Below, piece by piece: positions 1-5,343 of a DNA stretch of 7,127 nucleotides. Below the pieces are notes generated by a model. The model was given only the letters and a program-made list of their open reading frames with translations. It was not told the DNA's origin and ran no database searches. The stretch lies in NCBI GenBank assembly GCA_900552925.1, contig USBH01000087.1, forward strand, positions 1 through 7,127, in the 5' to 3' direction. The position numbers and the translations under genes are program-made. The first letter of the stretch is position 1, and every line of letters starts with the position of its first letter. Source of the stretch: an uncultured Oscillospiraceae bacterium (lineage in GTDB: Bacteria > Bacillota > Clostridia > Oscillospirales > Acutalibacteraceae).

Positions 1-1
1 G

Positions 2-1780
2 GTCTCGATGCTCGACGTGCTGCGCGACCCGCGCTGGGGCCGCAGCGAAGAGTGCTACAGCGAGGACCCGTACCTCTGTGCAAAAAATGCGGAGGCGGCG
101 GTCAGGGGCTGCCTGTCCGGCGGCGTGGATGCGGTCGCCAAGCACTTCTGCGCGCAGGGCGAAACGACCGGCGGCGTGAACGCGAGCGCGGCGCGCATCG
201 GCGAGCGCGAGCTGCGCGAGATCCATATGCCGCCGATGGCGGCCGCGGCGAAGGCCGGCGCAAAAGGCGTTATGGCCGCGTACAACGAGATCGACGGCGT
301 GCCGTGCCACGCGAATGATTGGCTTCTGCAGGATGTGCTGCGCGGCGAAATGGGCTTCGACGGCATCGTCATGGCGGACGGCGTCGCGATCGACCGGCTC
401 AGTGTGCTGACGGGCGGCGACGCCGCGGCAAACGGCGCGTACGCGCTTTCCGCCGGCGTCGATGTGAGCCTCTGGGACGAAGGCTTCACGCATCTGGAAG
501 AGGCCGTCGAGCGCGGGCTCGTGTCGGAGGACGTCCTCGACCGCGCGGTGCTCCGCGTGCTGGAGATGAAGTTCGCGCGCGGCCTGTTCGAGCATCCGTA
601 CCTCGAGGAAAAGCCGCTGACGCAGTTCACCGCGGCGCAGTACCCGCAGAGTCTGGAGCTTGCGCGGCAGTCCGCCGTGCTGCTCAAGAACGACGGCATC
701 TTGCCGCTCGACGCGAAGGCGAAGCGCCGCGTCGCCGTGATCGGCCCGAATGCGGACGCGATTTACCAGCAGCTCGGCGACTACACGCCGCCGCTGCGCG
801 AGGGGGCGGGCGTCACGGTGCTGGACGGCCTCAAAGCGGCGCTGCAGAACAGCGAGATCCGCTTTACCGAGGGCTGCACCGTCTGCGGCGGCGAGACGGC
901 GGGTATCGCCGATGCGGCGCGCCTTGCGGCGGAAAGCGATCTGGTGGTCCTCGTGCTCGGCGGCTCCTCCAGCCGGTTTGCGGGTAAAGCGGTTTTCGAT
1001 ACGAACGGCGCCGCCGTTGCCGGCTCCGCGCTGCAGATGGACTGTGGCGAGGGCGTCGACGCGTCGGACCTCGCGCTGCCCGGTGCGCAGAACGCGCTTG
1101 CGGAGGCGGTCTTCGCCGCGGGCAAGCCGGTCGTGACGGTCGTGATCTCCGGCCGGCCGCACGCGGTGCAGGCGGTCGCGGAGAAGAGCCGCGTGCTGCT
1201 CTGGGCGTTTTACCCGGGCCCGTGGGGCGGGCAGGCCATTGCCGAGGTGCTGACCGGCGCGGCGGAGCCGTCCGGCTGTCTGCCGGTTTCGGTTCCGCGC
1301 ACGACGGGCCAGCTCCCGGTGTACTACAACGCGCGCGCCTCGTATGACCCGATGCGTTACCGCGATGTGCCGAATACGCCGCTCTATCCGTTCGGCTTCG
1401 GCCTGCATTATGCGGCGCCCGCGGTGGAAGCGGTCCGCTGCGACAGGGCGGTCTCCGCGGCGGCGCTGCGCGCAGGGGAGACGCTCACCGTGCGCTGCAG
1501 CGTGCGGAATGCGGCCGAGCGGCCGGCGTGGGCGACCGTGCAGCTCTACATACAGGGGCTGTCCGGCAGTGTGGTGCGCCGCGTCAAGGAGCTCAAGGCG
1601 TTCGAAAAGGTTCGCCTTGCACCGGGCGAAACGCGGGAGGTTGCGCTGCAGCTCGGTCTGGAGGCCCTCGGCGTCTGGAACCGGCAGATGCAGTTTGACG
1701 CGGAGCCGGGCGCCGTGCGCCTGATGCTCGAGGAAAGCGGAAATCCGGTTTGGAGCACCGAGGTGCAGATCACAGAATAA
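2..1780 (+). CDS. Glycoside hydrolase family 3 beta-glycosidase, 5'-truncated by the window edge
   Basis: This is the C-terminal part of a GH3 enzyme, which hydrolyses terminal beta-linked sugars (beta-glucosidase or beta-xylosidase type) by a retaining mechanism. The frame is open to the left edge (V-S before the first Met at 8), so that Met is internal and the gene starts upstream. Numbering from that Met: DPRWGRSEECYSEDP (8-22) and AKHF (44-47) are GH3 barrel motifs, and GFDGIVMADG carries the expected nucleophile Asp124. Residues 219-430 form the GH3 C-terminal alpha/beta domain (SAVLLKNDGILPL, VAVIGPNAD), with Glu348 in GEGVDASDLALPG the likely acid/base. YPFGFGLHY (460-468) leads into a fibronectin III-like domain (about 490-585; VQLYIQ, VKELKAFEKVRLAPGE). 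The frame is intact to its stop. The DNA is very GC-rich. The N-terminus is missing, so secretion cannot be judged, and substrate specificity cannot be read from sequence. Terminators on both sides of the tRNA unit isolate it from downstream genes. Confidence 0.95.
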   Translation, partial: VSMLDVLRDPRWGRSEECYSEDPYLCAKNAEAAVRGCLSGGVDAVAKHFCAQGETTGGVNASAARIGERELREIHMPPMAAAAKAGAKGVMAAYNEIDGVPCHANDWLLQDVLRGEMGFDGIVMADGVAIDRLSVLTGGDAAANGAYALSAGVDVSLWDEGFTHLEEAVERGLVSEDVLDRAVLRVLEMKFARGLFEHPYLEEKPLTQFTAAQYPQSLELARQSAVLLKNDGILPLDAKAKRRVAVIGPNADAIYQQLGDYTPPLREGAGVTVLDGLKAALQNSEIRFTEGCTVCGGETAGIADAARLAAESDLVVLVLGGSSSRFAGKAVFDTNGAAVAGSALQMDCGEGVDASDLALPGAQNALAEAVFAAGKPVVTVVISGRPHAVQAVAEKSRVLLWAFYPGPWGGQAIAEVLTGAAEPSGCLPVSVPRTTGQLPVYYNARASYDPMRYRDVPNTPLYPFGFGLHYAAPAVEAVRCDRAVSAAALRAGETLTVRCSVRNAAERPAWATVQLYIQGLSGSVVRRVKELKAFEKVRLAPGETREVALQLGLEALGVWNRQMQFDAEPGAVRLMLEESGNPVWSTEVQITE

Positions 1781-1790
1781 AAACAGACGG

Positions 1791-1828
1791 CGCGGGCCGG
1801 GGGAGATTCCCCGCCCGCGTTTTCTTTT
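1791..1828 (+). terminator. Intrinsic terminator of the GH3 gene
   Basis: The arms CGCGGGC (1791-1797) and GCCCGCG (1813-1819) pair perfectly, and GGGG (1799-1802) pairs with CCCC (1809-1812) inside them, with one bulged C at 1798. The T-rich tract TTTTCTTTT follows at once (1820-1828). The hairpin begins 10 nt after the GH3 stop codon. Confidence 0.92.
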
Positions 1829-1848
1829 GTATTTTTTCGAATTTTGTC

Positions 1849-1877
1849 TTGACTTTTTTTTCAATGTGCAGTATAAT
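1849..1877 (+). promoter_or_regulatory. Sigma-A promoter of tRNA-Tyr
   Basis: A -35 TTGACT (1849-1854) and a perfect -10 TATAAT (1872-1877) are separated by exactly 17 nt. Transcription would begin near 1884, giving a leader of about 42 nt before the mature tRNA. The -10 box sits inside a perfect 15-bp inverted repeat (GCAGTAT-A-ATACTGC, 1868-1882). Confidence 0.88.
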
Positions 1878-1925
1878 ACTGCTTGTGTCAAGACGGCGCA
1901 GCTGTTTTGGCAGGAAAATGAATAT

Positions 1926-2010
1926 GGAGGAGTTCCCGAGTGGCCAAAGGGGGCAGACTGTAAATCTGTTGCGTCTCGCTTCGGTGGTTCGAATCCACCC
2001 TCCTCCACCA
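1926..2010 (+). tRNA. tRNA-Tyr (anticodon GTA), type II with encoded CCA
   Basis: The cloverleaf can be folded by eye. The acceptor arm GGAGGAG (1926-1932) pairs with CTCCTCC (2000-2006), followed by discriminator A (2007) and an encoded CCA (2008-2010). The anticodon stem GCAGA/TCTGT (1953-1957/1965-1969) encloses the loop CTGTAAA with anticodon GTA at 1960-1962, which reads Tyr codons UAC and UAU. A long variable arm with a GCG/CGC stem (1971-1979) is typical of bacterial tRNA-Tyr. The T arm GGTGG-TTCGAAT-CCACC spans 1983-1999. The 85-nt length fits a type II tRNA. It is a single-gene unit with its own promoter and terminator. An AT-rich block begins directly behind it. Confidence 0.97.
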
Positions 2011-2015
2011 AGTAA

Positions 2016-2048
2016 TGTGTCCGATTTTACTGTCGGGCACATTTTTTT
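2016..2048 (+). terminator. Intrinsic terminator of tRNA-Tyr
   Basis: TGTGTCCGA (2016-2024) pairs with TCGGGCACA (2033-2041), 9 bp including one T-G wobble, with an 8-nt loop. Seven Ts follow (2042-2048). It begins five nt after the CCA end. Confidence 0.9.
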
Positions 2049-2142
2049 GATATTTTGGTAAGCTTGTAGATTTTTCGAAGTCAAAATAGAAATGGTTTCC
2101 TTAGTTTTCTTGCCATAAACTGACGAATAAAAGGTATGCAAA

Positions 2143-2262
2143 ATGAAAATTATGGTCCATACCATGATGTATACAGGTGATACGATATCTCTTCCAATAT
2201 TACAGTTAAGAAGGTATTCTGATTTTAAAACGAAATATAAACGGAACTGTTTATTAGTTTGA
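2143..2262 (+). CDS. Possible 39-residue small ORF, unrecognised
   Basis: ATG at 2143 has AAAAGG (2129-2134) 8 nt upstream, a workable ribosome binding site, and opens a 39-codon frame ending in TGA at 2260-2262. The product begins MKIMVHTMMYTGDTISLPIL and has a basic second half (LRRYSDFKTKYKRN). I recognise no family, signal peptide or membrane segment. It is the only appreciable + strand frame in the gap between the tRNA terminator and the gene at 2320. In DNA this AT-rich a frame of this size with a passable SD can arise by chance, or it may be a remnant of a decayed gene. No clear promoter precedes it. Confidence 0.2.
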   Translation: MKIMVHTMMYTGDTISLPILQLRRYSDFKTKYKRNCLLV

Positions 2263-2286
2263 TTATACTGCTAATGTGCGATAAGC

Positions 2287-2292
2287 TATAAT
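2287..2292 (+). promoter_or_regulatory. Possible -10 box for the hypothetical gene at 2320
   Basis: A perfect TATAAT lies 27 nt upstream of the start codon and would give a leader of about 20 nt. No good -35 is found at 16-18 nt spacing; the nearest TTGATT (2259-2264) is 22 nt away, which is too far. The promoter is therefore weak or activator-dependent, if real. Confidence 0.35.
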
Positions 2293-2319
2293 AGGTAATT
2301 CTATTGAAAGGAATTAGCA

Positions 2320-2865
2320 ATGGTTACTTTTTTTCAAGGAGTTCAATGGGTTGCGCCGGCTGACTTGGGAATAAGTCAGCTGTACCTAAATAAATCCAAA
2401 CTGGAAAATATCGAAAAATGGTTCGATCCAAACAGTATGGATCTGTGTCAGCCTCTTCCCGTCCATGATTTTGGAGATAACAGGCTAACATTGACAGACG
2501 GTCACAGCCGGGCTTTTATAGCATACCAGCATAAAACAAAGGTGCCAATTATTTATGACACGGATGATATCGTAACATGTGACGAAGGACAGCTACTTTA
2601 TAAAAATGACATCGTTTGGTGCCGGCGTTTCAATCTTCGAACAGTTGTCGACCTTGAAAATCGTATTGTTGACGATTCTGAATATCAATCCCTTTGGATT
2701 GACCGCTGCGAACAAGCTTACAATTTACTGACCCAGACCAATGCTTATGAGAGAGCGGACATACAACGGCAGTATCCGGATTTGTTTTTATATGGCGCGA
2801 GTGAAGATTTAACAATCTATTTTTTTGAGAATCCGAATGGGAAGATAGTTGAGGTTCATCTATAG
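2320..2865 (+). CDS. Hypothetical protein with ParB/sulfiredoxin-like DGHxR motif
   Basis: This is a 181-residue soluble protein with no signal peptide or membrane segment. The ATG at 2320 is supported by GAAAGGA (2306-2312) at a 7-nt spacer. Residues 20-80 read like a compact ParB/Srx-type fold: a helix LNKSKLENIEKWFD, then PLPVHDFGDNRLTLTDGHSRAFIAY, in which T-DGHSR (about 59-64) matches the D-G-H-x-R turn of ParB N-terminal domains, then PIIYDTDD. The C-terminal half (WIDRCEQAYNLLTQTNA, YGASEDLTIYFF) matches no domain I can name. It has no HTH domain, so it is not a partition ParB. I have the impression of similar unnamed single proteins in Clostridia, from memory only. It sits alone, with a terminator after it, in the AT-rich block. 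A nuclease, NTPase or regulatory role is undecided. Confidence 0.8.
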   Translation: MVTFFQGVQWVAPADLGISQLYLNKSKLENIEKWFDPNSMDLCQPLPVHDFGDNRLTLTDGHSRAFIAYQHKTKVPIIYDTDDIVTCDEGQLLYKNDIVWCRRFNLRTVVDLENRIVDDSEYQSLWIDRCEQAYNLLTQTNAYERADIQRQYPDLFLYGASEDLTIYFFENPNGKIVEVHL

Positions 2866-2901
2866 GGATTGATTTTTTGCATTTAATTTCTTGGCGGATA
2901 C

Positions 2902-2919
2902 TGACAGTAAAAACGGTCA
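2902..2919. repeat. Short interrupted inverted repeat between two genes
   Basis: TGACAGT (2902-2908) and ACGGTCA (2913-2919) form inverted arms around AAAA with a single mismatch. It lies upstream of the terminator that separates the hypothetical gene from the acetyltransferase gene. It could be a minor hairpin or an operator-like site; nothing in the sequence decides. Confidence 0.3.
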
Positions 2920-2927
2920 CCAAAGCC

Positions 2928-2960
2928 AAAAAACCGCAATTTCTCAGTTGCGGTTTTTTT
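2928..2960 (+). terminator. Intrinsic terminator, possibly bidirectional
   Basis: CCGCAA (2934-2939) pairs with TTGCGG (2948-2953) around an 8-nt loop. The stem is flanked by six As on the left (2928-2933) and seven Ts on the right (2954-2960), so it can act on either strand. It ends transcripts of the hypothetical gene, yet lies only 32 nt before the acetyltransferase start codon. Confidence 0.88.
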
Positions 2961-2992
2961 GTATTTATGCGGCTTGAGTTGGGGAGATCAAT

Positions 2993-3475
2993 ATGGCCCT
3001 TCATTTGTTGTCAAAAAGCTATACCGTAAGAAAACTAGATGAAGCTGATGTGGATGCGATATTTGAATTGATGCGTAAAAATGAGATTTTTTACAAATAC
3101 CATCCACCGTTCGTCACAAAAGAAAGTATCCTGGAGGATATGAAGGCGCTGCCGCCTCAAAAGAGTTACGAGGATAAATATTATATTGGTTTCTTTGAAG
3201 ATAAGACGCTTGTTGCAAATATGGATCTGATTTTGTCTTATCCTACGGAGCATATTGCATTTATTGGATTCTTTATGACAGATATAGAATATCAAAACAA
3301 AGGAATTGGTTCGAAAATTATCAGAGAGGTTTGCGCTTGTATAAAATCTTTGGGATATACAAAAGTACGGTTGGGAGTCGACAAAGGTAACCCGCAAAGC
3401 TACGCTTTTTGGCTGAAAAATCAATTTAGTGTGATTGGCGAAAATGACTATATCCTTATGGAGCTGCAATTATGA
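2993..3475 (+). CDS. GNAT family N-acetyltransferase
   Basis: This 160-residue cytoplasmic protein is of typical single-domain GNAT length and would transfer an acetyl group from acetyl-CoA to an amine. The N-terminal strand YTVRKLDEADVDAIFELM is the usual GNAT opening. The acetyl-CoA pyrophosphate loop is visible as QNKGIGS (101-107, the Q/RxxGxG/A signature) after the strand FIGFFMTDIEY. GNPQSYAFWLKNQF (132-145) corresponds to motif B, with Trp140 and Gln144 in place of the more common Tyr and Gly. The ATG at 2993 has GGGGAGA (2981-2987) 5 nt upstream. The gene is AT-rich like its left neighbour and unlike the right one. The substrate cannot be told; small molecules, antibiotics and protein N-termini are all possible. 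There is little room for its own promoter downstream of the preceding terminator. Confidence 0.9.
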   Translation: MALHLLSKSYTVRKLDEADVDAIFELMRKNEIFYKYHPPFVTKESILEDMKALPPQKSYEDKYYIGFFEDKTLVANMDLILSYPTEHIAFIGFFMTDIEYQNKGIGSKIIREVCACIKSLGYTKVRLGVDKGNPQSYAFWLKNQFSVIGENDYILMELQL

Positions 3476-3503
3476 CTTCGAGGTTGGTTTGAATGAAGGG
3501 AGA

Positions 3504-3510
3504 AAGGAGA
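3504..3510 (+). promoter_or_regulatory. Ribosome binding site fixing a GTG start
   Basis: AAGGAGA lies 7 nt before GTG 3518. It decides the start of the phosphotransferase, because the next in-frame start (ATG 3551) has no comparable site. Confidence 0.8.
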
Positions 3511-3517
3511 GAACAGC

Positions 3518-4474
3518 GTGCAGAATGCAATCGTGCGGGACGGGGCGTATATGCGCCGCCTGAAAGACGCGCTGTACGCGCAGTATGGCATCGCGGCTTT
3601 GGAAATCACGCCGGCCAGCCGCGGGTACTACGGCGAGACCTGGAAGGTGTGCGCGGATTCCGGCTGCTATTTTTTGAAGATCGACGCGCTGCCGTTTCAT
3701 CAGACGCGATACAGGCAGAGCTTGTCCGTCATCGAATACCTGTGTGAAAACGGGATCGACTTCGCTGGGACGATCATCAAGACCCGGCAGAATTCGCTCT
3801 GCTTCGACTTCGATGCGGCCGTTGCCGCGCTGTTTGCGTGGGTGGACGGCGAAAATGTCGAGACGGATGAAACGAAAACGCCCGAATACCAGATGCTGTG
3901 CAAAATATACCGGCTGACAAAGCCGGGGCTTGGGATTCCAAGCGCGTCGTTTTCCGATGACGCCGCCGTGCGCTTTTATGAACAGTGGGATGCGCTCAAA
4001 CGCGCGCCGCAGACGGACGCCAACCGCGCCGCGCTCGATGTGCTGGAGCGCTATAAGGCGAAAACCGACCATTGCGCCGCGCGGCTCGCCCACTTTGCCG
4101 CGCGCTGCCGGCAGCATCCGGCCGCGTTTTATCTGACGCACGGGGACGCCGGCGGGAATTTCTTCGTCGGAAACGGGCGGAATTATATCCTGGACTGGGA
4201 CGAAGTGATGTACGCGCCCCTTGAACGGGATGCGTGGGTGATGGGCTGCTATGACTGGGCGCGCAGGCTGTTCAACGATATGCTGCAGGCGAACGGGATC
4301 GACGACCGGCTCTGCCCGGAGCGTTTGGCCTTTTACTGCTACCACATGTTTTTCTTTTATCTCGGCGAATTTCTGCGGGTCCATCCGATGCAGGACAAAA
4401 GCCAGCGGATACGGGCGTATTTTGAGGACGGGTGGATCCTGAGCCGGATCCGGTTTGCGGATACGATCGCGTAG
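3518..4474 (+). CDS. APH/choline kinase-fold phosphotransferase
   Basis: This 318-residue cytoplasmic protein belongs to the aminoglycoside phosphotransferase/choline kinase superfamily, which moves the gamma-phosphate of ATP to a hydroxyl of a small molecule. In the N-lobe, SRGYYGETWKV (34-44) is the nucleotide-loop region and Lys54 in YFLKID is the likely ATP lysine. The catalytic loop is LTHGDAGGNFF, with His208, Asp210 and Asn214 (HGDxxxxN), followed by ILDWDEV, whose Asp226 and Asp228 correspond to the metal-binding DFG position. All key residues are intact. The start is a GTG with a strong SD. No intrinsic terminator with a T tract follows; only GC-rich imperfect inverted sequence is seen before the promoter at 4531. 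The 42-nt gap from the acetyltransferase gene shows no clear promoter, so read-through from it is possible. The gene is GC-rich and probably native. Resistance, sugar, choline or homoserine kinase roles cannot be separated here. Confidence 0.88.
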   Translation: MQNAIVRDGAYMRRLKDALYAQYGIAALEITPASRGYYGETWKVCADSGCYFLKIDALPFHQTRYRQSLSVIEYLCENGIDFAGTIIKTRQNSLCFDFDAAVAALFAWVDGENVETDETKTPEYQMLCKIYRLTKPGLGIPSASFSDDAAVRFYEQWDALKRAPQTDANRAALDVLERYKAKTDHCAARLAHFAARCRQHPAAFYLTHGDAGGNFFVGNGRNYILDWDEVMYAPLERDAWVMGCYDWARRLFNDMLQANGIDDRLCPERLAFYCYHMFFFYLGEFLRVHPMQDKSQRIRAYFEDGWILSRIRFADTIA

Positions 4475-4523
4475 CGCGCCGCCGCAGGCCCATTGCATAG
4501 CGAAGCGGCCCGCGTGCTGGCTT

Positions 4524-4544
4524 CCGGGGTTTGACAAGCCCCGG
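4524..4544. repeat. GC-rich inverted repeat spanning the -35 box
   Basis: CCGGGG (4524-4529) and CCCCGG (4539-4544) are perfect inverted arms, extended in RNA by T-G and T-A pairs, with the TTGACA -35 box in the loop. It has no following T run, so it is a poor terminator. It may be an operator or the remnant end of the upstream transcript. Confidence 0.55.
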
Positions 4545-4559
4545 CGTCGGAGATATAAT
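4531..4559 (+). promoter_or_regulatory. Perfect-consensus sigma-A promoter of the two-component operon
   Basis: TTGACA (4531-4536) and TATAAT (4554-4559) are exactly 17 nt apart. Transcription would begin near 4566, giving a leader of about 67 nt to the ATG at 4633. There are no AAGNTT-type direct repeats here, unlike upstream of the gene at 7077, so the operon looks constitutive unless the inverted repeat over the -35 binds a repressor. Confidence 0.9.
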
Positions 4560-4581
4560 AGGCACAATATCACAGGCGGGT

Positions 4582-4603
4582 CTCCTGTCGGCTTTGACAG
4601 GAG
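4582..4603 (+). promoter_or_regulatory. Hairpin in the 5' leader of the response regulator mRNA
   Basis: CTCCTGTC (4582-4589) pairs perfectly with GACAGGAG (4596-4603) around the loop GGCTTT. The next bases are not a T tract, so it is not a terminator. The right arm contains an SD-like AGGAGGG (4599-4605) that would be masked, but this is 27 nt from the chosen start and is probably not the site used. Confidence 0.6.
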
Positions 4604-4632
4604 GGCCTTGAATACAAGGGATGGTGACGTGT

Positions 4633-5343
4633 ATGAGCCAGCAAATTCTCATTGCCGAAGACGACGAAGACATCGTGGAACTGCTTTCGCTTTATCTGAC
4701 GGGAGAGGGCTTTACCGTCTTTTCCGCCGGAAACGGATTGCAGGCGCTGGAGCGGGTGGAAGTCGAGCGCATAGATGTCGCGATTCTCGATATCATGCTG
4801 CCGGTGCTGAACGGGTACGACCTGCTCAGGAAAATCAGGGAAAAACATAATTTTCCAGTGATCATTCTGTCCGCCAAGGGTCTGGACACCGATAGGATAC
4901 TCGGCCTGAATTTAGGTGCGGACGCCTATCTCACAAAGCCCTTTAATCCCTTGGAGGTCGTTGCCTATGTCAAATCTGCATTGCGCCGCTACTATGAGCT
5001 GGGCGGCAATGCGGCCGCCGAAAAGAGCGCGGTGGAAAAGACGACGCTGACTGTCGGGGAGCTGGAGCTGGATCTGCTCAAATTCATTCTGCGCAGGAGA
5101 GGGCAGATCGTTCCCCTTACGCCGGCGGAACTGAAGATCGTCCTTAAACTGATGCAGTCGCCGGGACGGGTCTACACCAAAGCGCAGCTTTACGCATGTA
5201 TTGGCGGCGAGCTTTATGAAAGCGATGACAATACCATGATGGTGCACATTTCGAATATCCGCGCAAAGATTGAGGATGATCCCTCAAATCCGCGATACAT
5301 CAAAACCGTGAGAGGACTGGGGTACAAAATTGAAGAGCATTGA
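4633..5343 (+). CDS. OmpR/PhoB-family response regulator
   Basis: This 236-residue DNA-binding regulator would be phosphorylated by the kinase encoded next. The receiver domain (3-115) shows the acidic pocket EDDED (9-13), phospho-acceptor Asp53 in VAILDIMLP, switch Ser80 and Lys102 in YLTKPF. A linker of about 20 residues follows. The winged-helix domain (about 135-234) carries LTPAELKIVLKLM, the recognition region DDNTMMVHISNIRAKIEDD and the C-terminal wing YIKTVRGLGYKI. ATG 4633 is preferred because GGTGA (4623-4627) lies 5 nt upstream and MSQQILIAEDDED aligns with normal family starts; ATG 4621 would add four residues and lacks a well-placed SD. It is first in an operon driven by a consensus promoter. 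The AAGNTT repeats upstream of 7077 are a candidate target. The specific signal or regulon cannot be named. Confidence 0.95.
   Translation: MSQQILIAEDDEDIVELLSLYLTGEGFTVFSAGNGLQALERVEVERIDVAILDIMLPVLNGYDLLRKIREKHNFPVIILSAKGLDTDRILGLNLGADAYLTKPFNPLEVVAYVKSALRRYYELGGNAAAEKSAVEKTTLTVGELELDLLKFILRRRGQIVPLTPAELKIVLKLMQSPGRVYTKAQLYACIGGELYESDDNTMMVHISNIRAKIEDDPSNPRYIKTVRGLGYKIEEH

Larger units (their letters stand above)
2049..2319. other. AT-rich intergenic segment behind tRNA-Tyr
   Basis: This stretch separates the tRNA terminator from the hypothetical gene at 2320. Base composition changes abruptly to AT-rich at its left edge. Apart from the weak small ORF at 2143 and a possible -10 just before 2320, I see only a short inverted repeat, ATGGT-CCAT-ACCAT (2152-2165). 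There is no integrase fragment, transposase remnant or RNA gene that I can support. Confidence 0.5.

Noticed and set aside
319..987. Arg-rich + strand frame inside the GH3 gene
   Set aside because: It is an out-of-frame reading of GC-rich coding DNA that overlaps clear GH3 motifs; the product is almost entirely Arg, Ala and Gly.
1750..2165. Open frames on both strands running across the tRNA-Tyr region
   Set aside because: They cross two terminators, a promoter and a complete tRNA cloverleaf, and resemble no protein family.
3485..3494. TGGTTTGAAT at the right edge of the AT-rich block, resembling TGGTTCGAAT in the tRNA T arm (1985-1994), as a possible att repeat
   Set aside because: Nine of ten matching bases is too short, the match does not extend to the tRNA 3' end, and no integrase is present. 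It is noted only because it falls near the composition boundary.
4475..4523. GC-rich imperfect hairpin after the phosphotransferase stop as a terminator
   Set aside because: Only short broken stems can be drawn and there is no T tract.
3470..4573. Long reverse-strand open frame of 367 codons
   Set aside because: It lies antisense to the phosphotransferase, which has intact HGDxxxxN and DWD motifs and a strong SD. The antisense product is low-complexity and Arg/Pro/His-rich, with no recognisable domain, as expected of a shadow frame in GC-rich DNA.
4594..4599. A second TTGACA in the regulator leader as an alternative -35
   Set aside because: No -10-like hexamer lies 16-18 nt downstream; the bases belong to the loop and right arm of the leader hairpin.
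4621..4623. ATG 4621 as the regulator start
   Set aside because: The nearest good SD (AGGAGGG) is 15 nt away and buried in a hairpin. ATG 4633 has GGTGA at 5 nt and gives the normal receiver-domain N-terminus.
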